Positions 44,876 to 54,500 of a DNA stretch of 64,000 nucleotides are shown piece by piece. The position numbers and the translations under genes are program-made. Each line of letters opens with the position of its first letter. Positions within the stretch are counted from its first letter, which is position 1. Below the pieces are notes generated by a model. It searched no databases. It saw only the letters and a list, made by a program, of their open reading frames with translations, and was not told the origin of the DNA. The stretch comes from Spongiihabitans sp963422685. Lineage in GTDB: Bacteria; Pseudomonadota; Gammaproteobacteria; Arenicellales; Poriferihabitantaceae. The stretch spans positions 1,054,001-1,118,000 of the forward strand of contig OY730442.1 in the NCBI GenBank assembly GCA_963422685.1. The letters are read 5' to 3'.

Positions 44876-46069
44876 ATGGAACCAGTGCAAAATACTTCTA
44901 TAATCTCCACTATGAACCCCCAATCCACCACCGACCTATTGTCCCAGCTTATCGCCTTCGATACTACCAGTCGAAACTCCAATCTGGACTTTATTGAATT
45001 CCTGAAGGCCAGACTTGAGCCTTACGGAATACGCAGCGAATTGACCTTTGATGACAACAGGAAAAAGGCCAACCTGTTCGCCACTTTAGGCGACAGTAAC
45101 GAACCCGGCATCGTGCTTTCCGGGCACACAGATGTCGTGCCGGTAGACGGCCAGGACTGGTCATCAGAGCCATTTCACAGCGTTATCAAAAACCACAAAA
45201 TGTATGGGCGGGGCGCCTGTGATATGAAAGGCTTCATCGCCATTGCGCTGACCGGAATAGAAGAGATACTGGAGGCTGATTTGGCCACCCCGATTCATTT
45301 CGCCTTTTCATACGATGAAGAGGTCGGTTGTCTGGGCGTCAGCGGATTGTTGCGCGAATTGAAAAAAAGGCCGGTCCAGCCCAAAGCCTGCATCATTGGC
45401 GAGCCGACCGGTATGGCGGTGATTCGCGCCCACAAGGGCATGTTATTCAAACGCTGCTGCATTCGGGGAAAATCAGCCCATTCATCGCTGGTGGATCAGG
45501 GCGTCAACGCCAACACCGTGGCCGCCAGAATCATATCCTGTATTGATTCCATGCAGCAGCGAATCCAGCAGGAAGGCCCGTTCGACTACGAATTTGACCC
45601 GCCGTATACCACCCTGCACAGCGGCGTCATCCACGGCGGAACCGTGAACAATATCATTCCTGCGCAATGCCGGTTCGACTTCGAGATTCGCAATTTGCCG
45701 GATCAGCCGACATTGCCTTTATTCAGGCAGATCGAGCGTTATGTAGAAAAACAACTGCTGCCGCGAATGCACGCGGTTTCCACACAAACCGGGGTAGACT
45801 GGCACACCCTGGCCAAGTATCCGGGAATGAACACAGCGGCGGATGACAGCTTAATATCCGCAGTGTCAGCACTTTTGAACACCCCGGAAAAACCGGGAAA
45901 GGTGAGTTACGGCACCGAAGGCGGTCATTTTCAGACCGCCGGCATACCCACCGTCATTTGCGGGCCGGGCAGCATAGAGCAAGCCCATAAACCGGATGAA
46001 TATATCGATCTTGATCAACTCACCCGGGGCGAGAGGTTTCTGTCTGCGCTGATCAGCTCGTTAAAATAG
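44876..46069 (+). CDS. argE: Acetylornithine deacetylase
   Basis: M20 metallopeptidase that removes acetyl from N-acetylornithine in arginine synthesis. 397 residues. Metal-binding blocks are LSGHTDVVPVDGQDW, YGRGACDMKGF, SYDEEVGCLG and GTEGGHFQTAG; the dimerisation domain contains HSGVIHGGTVNNIIPAQC. A second ATG at 44912 (MNPQSTTDLL) is an alternative start giving a more usual N-terminus. The folK-folP gene follows 9 bp later. Confidence 0.9.
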   Translation: MEPVQNTSIISTMNPQSTTDLLSQLIAFDTTSRNSNLDFIEFLKARLEPYGIRSELTFDDNRKKANLFATLGDSNEPGIVLSGHTDVVPVDGQDWSSEPFHSVIKNHKMYGRGACDMKGFIAIALTGIEEILEADLATPIHFAFSYDEEVGCLGVSGLLRELKKRPVQPKACIIGEPTGMAVIRAHKGMLFKRCCIRGKSAHSSLVDQGVNANTVAARIISCIDSMQQRIQQEGPFDYEFDPPYTTLHSGVIHGGTVNNIIPAQCRFDFEIRNLPDQPTLPLFRQIERYVEKQLLPRMHAVSTQTGVDWHTLAKYPGMNTAADDSLISAVSALLNTPEKPGKVSYGTEGGHFQTAGIPTVICGPGSIEQAHKPDEYIDLDQLTRGERFLSALISSLK

Positions 46070-46078
46070 CGCAAAACC

Positions 46079-47347
46079 ATGGCGATCTATCTCGGCCTGG
46101 GCTCTAACCAGGGGCGCCGCAAGGATAATTTGCAGCGCGCCATGGCCGAACTGCAAACCAATGGATTCGAAATAACCGCAATTTCCCCGATGGTCGAAAC
46201 TCCCGCTTTGCTTCCGCAGCGGGCGGAGCCTGCATGGAACCGGCCTTTTTTGAATTGCGTGGTGGCGGGACAAGCAAACTGGCCGCCACAACACGGGCTG
46301 GAAATCGCCAAAGCCATTGAGTCCGGCCTGGGTCGAGCGCAATCAAAAAGATGGTCGCCCCGGCCAATCGATATTGATCTGCTGCTCTGGAACGATCAGG
46401 TCATTGCAACCGAACAGCTCACCATACCGCACCATGCAGTCGCCCAACGCGCGTTTGTGCTCACGCCACTGTTACATATCCAGCCGGATTTGATGATTCC
46501 CGGGCAATCCAAAACGATTTTCGAATTATGCAGGACCATCAAGCCGCTGCCATTGTGGATGGGAATTTTGAATATCACGCCGGACTCGTTTTCCGATGGC
46601 GGAGCATGGCAGGACCGCGACACATTGATTGAACAAATCGATTCATTGGTTGCGCAGAATGTGCAGATCATCGATATTGGCGCAGAGTCAACCCGCCCAA
46701 ACGCCATGGCAATTGACCCGGAGCATGAGTGGCAGCGTTTGCAGCCCGTGCTTGATTTAATCAACCAGCGGCTGGCAGGACAAACCATTCGCCCGATGAT
46801 TTCTGTGGACAGCCGGCACAGCGCCACATTGGAAAAAGCGCTGGGTCACGGTGTCGAAATGATCAATGATGTCAGCGGACTCGACGACATGGCTGTTCAG
46901 GCTATCGCAAAACACAGCGGGTGCCAGGTCGTAGCGATGCACAGTATCTGTATCCCGGTTGACCCGCAATGTTTACTGTCGGCAGACCGTCCGGTGGTAC
47001 GCCAGTTGCAGGACTGGATCAGCAGGAAAATTGACGGCTGGCTGGATGCCGGACTTGATTTGAACAAAATCATTTTTGACCCCGGCATCGGTTTCGGCAA
47101 AGACCCGCTGCAATCCCTGGAATTACTGAAAAACTGTGACGGATTGAAACAGTCCGGGTTGCGATTACTGATCGGCCATTCCCGAAAATCTTTCATGGCG
47201 AACTTTTCGGATAAAAAATCCGCGCATCGGGACCTTGAAACCCTGGGCATATCCCTGCATTTGTGTCAGCAGGGCGTGGAGATTATTCGGGTGCACGACC
47301 CGGTAATGCACATTCGCGCTTATCGGGCCTGGTCGCATATCAACTGA
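46079..47347 (+). CDS. folP: HPPK-DHPS fusion (FolK-FolP)
   Basis: Bifunctional folate enzyme, 422 residues. Residues 1-155 are an HPPK domain (YLGLGSNQGRRKDNL, RWSPRPIDIDLLLWND, PHHAVAQRAFVLTPLLHI); residues ~158-422 are dihydropteroate synthase (MGILNITPDSFSDGG, IIDIGAESTRPNA, INDVSGLDD, IIFDPGIGFGKDPLQ, LIGHSRKSFM). The order HPPK then DHPS in one chain is known from some bacteria (for example Francisella) and from plants/fungi. A separate folK is at 12828-13316, so one HPPK is redundant. All catalytic motifs are intact in both domains. Confidence 0.92.
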   Translation: MAIYLGLGSNQGRRKDNLQRAMAELQTNGFEITAISPMVETPALLPQRAEPAWNRPFLNCVVAGQANWPPQHGLEIAKAIESGLGRAQSKRWSPRPIDIDLLLWNDQVIATEQLTIPHHAVAQRAFVLTPLLHIQPDLMIPGQSKTIFELCRTIKPLPLWMGILNITPDSFSDGGAWQDRDTLIEQIDSLVAQNVQIIDIGAESTRPNAMAIDPEHEWQRLQPVLDLINQRLAGQTIRPMISVDSRHSATLEKALGHGVEMINDVSGLDDMAVQAIAKHSGCQVVAMHSICIPVDPQCLLSADRPVVRQLQDWISRKIDGWLDAGLDLNKIIFDPGIGFGKDPLQSLELLKNCDGLKQSGLRLLIGHSRKSFMANFSDKKSAHRDLETLGISLHLCQQGVEIIRVHDPVMHIRAYRAWSHIN

Positions 47348-47462
47348 ATTTCTGCATACAGGGACACGGGGCCGCGCCGTCCCGGCGTCAACCGGCTTAC
47401 GCAACCCGTTTCGGACAACAGGTCGGGCACGGGAGATTGCACATCGCTGCTATCCATCAATT

Positions 47463-47800
47463 TCAGGACGCGACCCCAAGCGTAGAGGTATCCCCGACTG
47501 GCTCCCAAGAATAATCAAGGACATAGACTTCGCCATCGCCATCGCCATCGCCATCCTGGGCGAATGTAACCACGTTGATGCTGCGGTCGTCCACCGGATG
47601 TTGTCGATCAGTTCCTCCCGCGTGAAGGCGCCCTGCCCGTCGTCGGCCAATGCGCACAAGGTAGAAATCCTCCAATCGGCGAAGAGATAGCGGCCCGCCA
47701 ACGCGGGTACGGCACATGGCACTGCACCGACAAACGTAACCACCGGTTACCGGGATGCCCTCGCGGTAGTTGTAGTGAGAAACGGGATTGACCAAGTCCG
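47463..47800 (-). pseudogene. PQQ-dependent sugar dehydrogenase remnant
   Basis: The C-terminal end of a soluble glucose/sorbosone dehydrogenase is recognisable in three alternating frames: NPVSHYNYREGIPVTGGYV (near 47770), VPALAGRYLFADW...ALADDGQGAFTREELIDN (near 47690-47600) and VVTFAQDGDGDGDGEVYVLD (near 47550). At least two frameshifts. The DG run is encoded by four CGCCAT units (47531-47554), a hexanucleotide repeat expansion. No N-terminal part is present. Confidence 0.6.
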
Positions 47801-47825
47801 TCACCGTCTTACAGCTTAATGCGGA

Positions 47826-47927
47826 GCTGCGGGGCGAAGAACTGTCCCCTGTGCGACCGACATACAGCAATTCACCGATAGGGAACCTGAGTCTCCATAC
47901 GTAGAGCCAGAATCCCCGTTTGATCAT
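47826..47927 (-). pseudogene. GIY-YIG-like N-terminal fragment
   Basis: From an ATG at 47927: KRGFWLYVWRLRFPIGELLY, then VGRTGDSSSPRSS, resembling the start of GIY-YIG nuclease-like proteins (LYVW..., LLYVGRTGD). After ~34 codons the frame runs into the dehydrogenase remnant, so a deletion appears to have fused the two. Assignment from memory of the family, moderate to low certainty. Confidence 0.35.
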
Positions 47928-48033
47928 GGCGCCAGGCAATGTCAGTATGTTGGTGTTGGCGCGGGCATCTCTACAACTCCCATTGAAGTGCGTAATATTG
48001 GAATGATAGCGCACCAAACCACTAGACGGAGGA

Positions 48034-48488
48034 CTATACAGACTTGGTGCTGGCTTCTCTTGATTGCCTACGTAGCGACATAGGAACAACATCGCGCAAG
48101 TCTTGATGCCGAACACTGACGTCGCAGCCGCCTTGCAGCTTCTCCCAGAACGGCTTCAGCGCGCCGATGTCGTGCTCCCCGTCGCCCAGGATGATGAACC
48201 GGCCCCGGGCGGCCGTGATACCTGTGTTGACCGCGTTGCCGTAGCCTTGGCGGGGCTCGACAACGACGCGCGCACCGGCCTCGGCCGCCAGTGTCGCTGA
48301 GCGGTCCCGGCTGTCGTTGTCTACGACCAGGACTTCTCCGGCGACAGCGTGTCTGTCCAGAAACCCTCTGGCTTCGCCGACGCAACGGGCGATGGACTTC
48401 TCCTCGTTGCGGCAGAGGATCCGGATCGTCAGGTCAAGTTGCGGCGGGGGGGGGGGGGCGACATCCCCGGAATCGTCGGTCGAGCCAC
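48034..48488 (-). pseudogene. GT2 glycosyltransferase, out of frame at a poly-C tract and truncated
   Basis: A clear GT2 N-terminal domain: LTIRILCRNEEKSIARCVGE, GEVLVVDNDSRDRSATLAAE, ARVVVEPRQGYGNAVNTGIT, RGRFIILGDGEHD, ALKPFWEKLQ. Candidate starts (GTG 48488, ATG 48464) are separated from it by a run of 13 C (minus strand). With 13 C the start frame hits a stop at once; 11 or 14 C would join start and domain. The protein also ends early at ~150 residues, short of the usual 300+. It follows the giant LRR gene on the same strand. Confidence 0.65.
48446..48458. repeat. 13-base homopolymer (G on plus, C on minus)
   Basis: G13 on the plus strand at the 5' end of the GT2 reading frame. Homopolymers of this length slip easily in replication and are the classic switch of phase-variable surface-glycan genes; they are also prone to sequencing error. 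Confidence 0.85.
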
Positions 48489-48565
48489 CTTTTCGCCACC
48501 TGTTTCAGTCGTCGGAGCGAATCGACGCACGACACGAGAGAACAAGTTAACGCTTATAGGGGGGA

Positions 48566-51500
48566 TCAGGCGCCATCGGTCAAGCCGCCGCCGGCAGATT
48601 CGTCGCCTGCCTGTGCGGAGCAGCGTACAGGCAGGTGATTCACCACCCCCGCAGCGAGGCCGATCAGGATCCATTCGACGCACCCTACTACGAATACGTT
48701 TTGCAGCAGGTAGACCTCGAACGTGTTGTGTACGAGGACGACGATGGTGCAGGCTGCGGCGTAGCAATGCACCAGGGTGACTTGCACGCCGGTGCGCACA
48801 CGCAGGTTGAAAATCAGGGAAGCGCACAGGAGTGCGAGCGCGCCAAGGCCGAAAACCCCCGTTTGCATCCCCACCTGTAGGTAAAGATTGTGGGCGGAAC
48901 GAGGGATGCCTCCGGGAGTCGAAGGGTCTACCGCGGCGTTGATGCGCTTGATGACATCGCCAAGAGTGGAGAATCCCGGGTCCGGCGCCGCGCCGCACCC
49001 GGGAAGTCCATCGGGTCGGGCGCGGGGTTGGCCGCTACTTTGGCCGAGCGGCGGAAGGCAGCCGCTGAATTGGTTGCCGCGCAGGTGCAGGACAGAGAGC
49101 GCGTCGAGCGCTGCCAATTCCGGCGGGATGGCGTCGGTCAGATGGTTGTCCCCAAGCCACAGCTCCGAAAGGTTCGCGAGTTGGCCGAGCTCCGGCGGAA
49201 CCGGGCCGGTCAGGACATTGGCCTCCAGGCCGAGCTCGCGCAAGTCGGCGAACTGCCCCAGCTCCGGCGGGATGGGGCCGGTGAGCCGGTTGTCGTTGAG
49301 GCGCAGCCAGATGAGTTGGTCCAACTCCGCCAACGCCGCCGGCAGACGCCCGTCGAGACCCATCCCCGACAAATCCAGCCCGACCACACGCTTCGTTTCC
49401 TGTGCAGCGGCTCCCCCTCGCGCTCCCCGACCGGCGGGCCGCACCGGACTCACGGTGACGCCCTCCCAGGCAGAGATGGGCGTGGCATAGCTCCAATTCA
49501 GGCGAGCGCTGCCGGCCAGGATGTCGCGCATCTCCATCAAGGCAATGGCGTCTTCGCGCAGGCCGCGTTGGTTCGCGTGCCACGGGTCGCAGAGCAGGTC
49601 GAGCTCCAGCTCGCGGTCCGCCAGATCATGCAATGCAAACGGAATGCAGCCGCTGAATTGGTTGCCGCCGAGCCGCAGCGCCGAGAGTCTGGTCAGCGAC
49701 TCCAGCTCCGGCGGAATAGGCCCAGTCAGCCGATTGGCCTGCAGGGACATCTCCTCCAGGTTCACCAGGCTTCCCAGCTCAGAAGGGATAGCACCGCTCA
49801 ATGCATTGTCGTCAAGCGCCAGCACCCGCAACTTGCTCAGCCGCCCCAGCTCGGACGGAATGGGGCCGGTCAGGGCATTATCGCTGAGGTGCAGCCAAAC
49901 CAGGCTCTGCAGTTGCCCCAGCTCCGGCGGGATGGCGCCGGTCAAACCCGCCCCCGAGAGATCCAGCGCGAACACGCGCGGCGGCTCGCCGCCCACCGCG
50001 ACGCCCTGCCAGGCATTGACAGGCGTGGCGCGGCTCCAGTTCAACCCGCCATCACCGTCCAGCAACTCTTCTGCGGCCAGCAAGGCGGTGCAATCGCCGG
50101 CCAGGTTGTCCGCCTGCACGGGCAGGCCGCCATCCATGCCCTCGGACGGGCAGAACAGATCGGGATCGACACGTTGTGCGGTCGTGATCGCAGCGGAACT
50201 ACCGTTCGGGCCCAAGGTCGGCGACTCATTGAATGTCGCTAACTCCAGTGGTAAGTCCAATTGATTACCGTCAAGCCACAGCTCCCCAAGGTTCGGCAGC
50301 TTCGCCAACTGCGGCGGCACCTCGCCGCTCAACGCATTGGAATCAAGCGTCAACGTCCTCAAGCTCGTCAGTCTTGCAAGCTCCTGCGGAATCGGTCCGG
50401 TCAGCCGGTTGCGGTGCAAGTGCAGCAAGGTAAGTTGCTCCAGGTCGCCCAGTTGCGGAGGAATAGTGCCGCTCAGGGCGTTAAATCCGAGTGCCAGCTC
50501 CCGCAAAGGCGAACCGTCCAGTACCACGCCTTCCCAATATTCAAGGGGTATCGAGTCGTCCCAATTCAAGGAAGCGGCGCCGGCCAGAACGTCCCGTGCG
50601 GTCAGCAGAATCGCACGGTCGGCAAGCAGGCCGGGGTTGCTCTGGAGGGATGTCGGGCCGGACGGGCCGGGGTCATGCCTGCCTGCCGGTGCAGGCGCGT
50701 CAGACTCCGGATCGACATTGTCACGTCTGGAGTCTTCCGGCGCCGCGTCGACGAAATCGTTATGCGATAGTTTGATGGACTCCAGTTTCTCAAGCCTTCT
50801 CAACGTCGGCAGGATGGAACCGGACAGGCGATTGAACTGGAGATTCAGCCACTTGAGGTTCGCAAGGCGCCCCACTTCCACCGGAATCGGACCGGTCAAA
50901 CGGTTGGAAGCCAGGCTCAAGCCGCGCAGGCTGCGCAACTTCCCCAACTCGGGCGGGATGGGACCACTGAGGCGGTTTTCGTACAGGTGCAGCACAGTGA
51001 GCTGCTCCAGATCGCCGAGCTGCGGCGGAATAGGACCGCTCAAGGCGTTGGAACCAAGCACAAGCTCGCGCAAGTGGGTCAGCCGCCCCAACTCCGGCGG
51101 GATGGCGCCGGTAAGCCGATTGCGGTGCAGGCGCAGCACTGCAAGCCGGTCCAACTCCGAGAGGGCCGGGGGAATGCGACCGCTCAGTCCCTTCTCCCGC
51201 AGAGTCAGCCCCGTCACCCGCGCCGGCGAACCGTCCAGTACCACGCCTTCCCAATATTCAAGGGGTATCGAGTCGTCCCAATTCAAGGAAGCGGCGCCGG
51301 CCAGAACGTCCCGTGCGGTCAGCAGAATCGCACGGTCGGCAAGCAGGCCGGGGTTGCTCTGGAGGGATGTCGGGCCGGACGGGCCGGGGTCATGCCTGCC
51401 TGCCGGTGCAGGCGCGTCAGACTCCGGATCGACATTGTCACGTCTGGAGTCTTCCGGCGCCGCGTCGACGAAATCGTTATGCGATAGTTTGATGGACTCC

Positions 51501-54500
51501 AGTTTCTCAAGCCTTCTCAACGTCGGCAGGATGGAACCGGACAGGCGATTGAACTGGAGATTCAGCCACTTGAGGTTCGCAAGGCGCCCCACTTCCACCG
51601 GAATCGGACCGGTCAAACGGTTGGAAGCCAGGCTCAAGCCGCGCAGGCTGCGCAACTTCCCCAACTCGGGCGGGATGGGACCACTGAGGCGGTTTTCGTA
51701 CAGGTGCAGCACAGTGAGCTGCTCCAGATCGCCGAGCTGCGGCGGAATAGGACCGCTCAAGGCGTTGGAACCAAGCACAAGCTCGCGCAAGTGGGTCAGC
51801 CGCCCCAACTCCGGCGGGATGGCGCCGGTAAGCCGATTGCGGTGCAGGCGCAGCACTGCAAGCCGGTCCAACTCCGAGAGGGCCGGGGGAATGCGACCGC
51901 TCAGTCCCTTCTCCCGCAGAGTCAGCCCCGTCACCCGCGCCGGCGAACCGTCCAGTACCACGCCTTCCCAATATTCAAGGGGTATCGAGTCGTCCCAATT
52001 CAAGGAAGCGGCGCCGGCCAGAACGTCCCGTGCGGTCAGCAGAATCGCACGGTCGGCAAGCAGGCCGGGGTTGCTCTGGAGGGATGTCGGGCCGGACGGG
52101 CCGGGGTCATGCCTGCCTGCCGGTGCAGGCGCGTCAGACTCCGGATCGACATTGTCACGTCTGGAGTCTTCCGGCGCCGCGTCGACGAAATCGTTATGCG
52201 ATAGTTTGATGGACTCCAGTTTCTCAAGCCTTCTCAACGTCGGCAGGATGGAACCGGACAGGCGATTGAACTGGAGATTCAGCCACTTGAGGTTCGCAAG
52301 GCGCCCCACTTCCACCGGAATCGGACCGGTCAAACGGTTGGAAGCCAGGCTCAAGCCGCGCAGGCTGCGCAACTTCCCCAACTCGGGCGGGATGGGACCA
52401 CTGAGGCGGTTTTCGTACAGGTGCAGCACAGTGAGCTGCTCCAGATCGCCGAGCTGCGGCGGAATAGGACCGCTCAAGGCGTTGGAACCAAGCACAAGCT
52501 CGCGCAAGTGGGTCAGCCGCCCCAGTCCTGGCGGGATAGCGCCGGTGAGCCGGTTGCCGACAAGGCGCAGCGCCACAAGCCGGTCCAGCTCCGAAAGGAC
52601 CGGAGGAACGATGCCGGTCAGCGCCATCGACGGCAAATTCAGCTCGACCACACGAGCCGGCGCGCCGTCCAGCACGACCCCTTCCCAGAATTCGATGGGG
52701 ATCTCGTCGCGCCAACCCAGCGTCGCTTCGCCCGCCAGAACGTCCCGTGCGGTCAGCAACACGGCGCAATCGTGGACCAGGCCGGGATTGCTCCGGGGCG
52801 CCGCGCGGCGGCAGTGCCGATTGCGGTCGAGGTCATGGGCCGCGACATGGCGTAGCGCGGACGTCGCGGCGCCCGTGAAATCATTGCCGGCAAGGCGCAG
52901 CGAGGACAGATTGCCCAGCATTGCCAATTCGGACGGGATATCGCCGCTCAATTCGTTGCCGTTCAGCCACAGCTCTTTCAGATACGCAAGCTTTCCCAGT
53001 TGCGGCGGAATGGAGCCGGTGAGCCGGTTGCCGGCGAGGCGCAACGACATAAGTTGATCCAGCCCGTCGAGCGCGGGTGGGATCCGGCCGCTCAGCCCGA
53101 GCCCCGTCAAATCCAGCTCAACCACTCGTGCGTCTCCGGCTGCCTCGCCTATTGTTACGCCAGGCCACGCACTGATGGGCCGAGAGCGTTTCCAGTCAAG
53201 AGCGGTGTCCCCGGCCAGGGCGTCCCGCACGGCCAGCAGGGTGTTGCAGTCGCTGAGCAGTCCTCCGTCGATGCCCAACCCCGGTAGGCAGAGCAGATCT
53301 CGGGCAAGATCGTGGTCCGCCACCTCGTACAGTCCTTGCGGCACAGCACCGGAAAAGTCGTTGCCGGCGAGGCGCAGCACCCGCAGGTTACGCAGCCGTC
53401 CCAGCTCGGGTGGCACCTCGTTGCTCAGCCGGTTACCGTGCAGCCACAGTTCCTCGAGGTTTTCGAGCGCTCCGAGTTGCGGCGGGACGGGGCCGTTCAA
53501 CGCATTGTCGTCGAGCGCCAGCACCCGCAAGTTGCTCAGCCGCCCCAATTCCGGCGGAATGGTGCCGCGCAAGTCCTTTTTCGGCAAATCCAACCCGATC
53601 ACGCGAGCCGGCGCGCCACCTACCTTCACGCCCTGCCACGCCCCGATGGGCCGGGATCGTTTCCAGTTGAGCGTGGCGTCGCCCGCCAGAACGTCCCGCG
53701 CTTCCAGCAGCGCGGTGCAATCTTCGAGCAGGCCGTTGCCGATACCCGGCGATGGGAATCCTGCCTTGCCGGCAGGCAGGCAGAACAGATCAAGACCCCA
53801 ATCGTGCTCGCCGACATGGTCGAGCGTCGGCGGCAAACCGCCAGCAAGATCGTTTCCGGCAAGTCGCAGAATCGACAGACCGAACGGCCGACCGAGTTCC
53901 GGTGGGATGCTGCCGCTCAGCCGGTTGTTTGCGAGCTGCAACTCCCTCAGATGCGCGAGCTTCCCCAGTTCCGGCGGAATGGAACCGGTGAGCCGGTTGT
54001 CGCCAAGGCGTAGCGACACGAGCCCGTCCAGCGTGCCGAGCGCGGGCGGGAGCCGCCCGCTCAGACCGAGACCCGTCAAGTCCAGCCCGACTACTCGTAT
54101 GCCCCCTGGAGCCTCGCCGACTGCCACGCCCTGCCATGCCGCGATGGGCCTGGCGCGTTTCCAGTCAAGCGCGGCGTTCCCGGCCAGGGCGTCCCGCGCA
54201 GCCAGCAGGGTCTCGCAGTCGGCGAGCAGACCCTTGCTGAGTCGCGGTAACGGCAGGCAGAACAGGTCCCGGTCGAGGTCATGGTCCGCCGTATCGTGCA
54301 GCACCGCCGGCACGGTGCCGGTGAAGTCGTTGCCGGCAAGATGTAGCAGCGACAGGTTGGTTAGATTCGCCAGTTCTAACGGTACTTCGCCGCTTAGCCG
54401 GTTGCCGCGTAACCACAGCTCCTCAAGGTTTTCGAGCGCTCCGAGTTGCGGTGGGACGGGGCCGCTCAAGGCATTGTCGTCGAGCGCCAGCACCCGCAAG

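Noticed and set aside
48890..50242. A 450-codon open frame opposite the C-terminal LRR modules
   Set aside because: Antisense shadow of the leucine-rich repeats; composition is Arg/Gln-rich and no ribosome site or family signature is present.
50337..53057. A 906-codon open frame on the plus strand opposite the LRR gene
   Set aside because: It mirrors the repeats of the real minus-strand gene, has low-complexity Ser/Arg/Pro composition and no domain; it is open only because of codon bias in the GC-rich LRR repeats.
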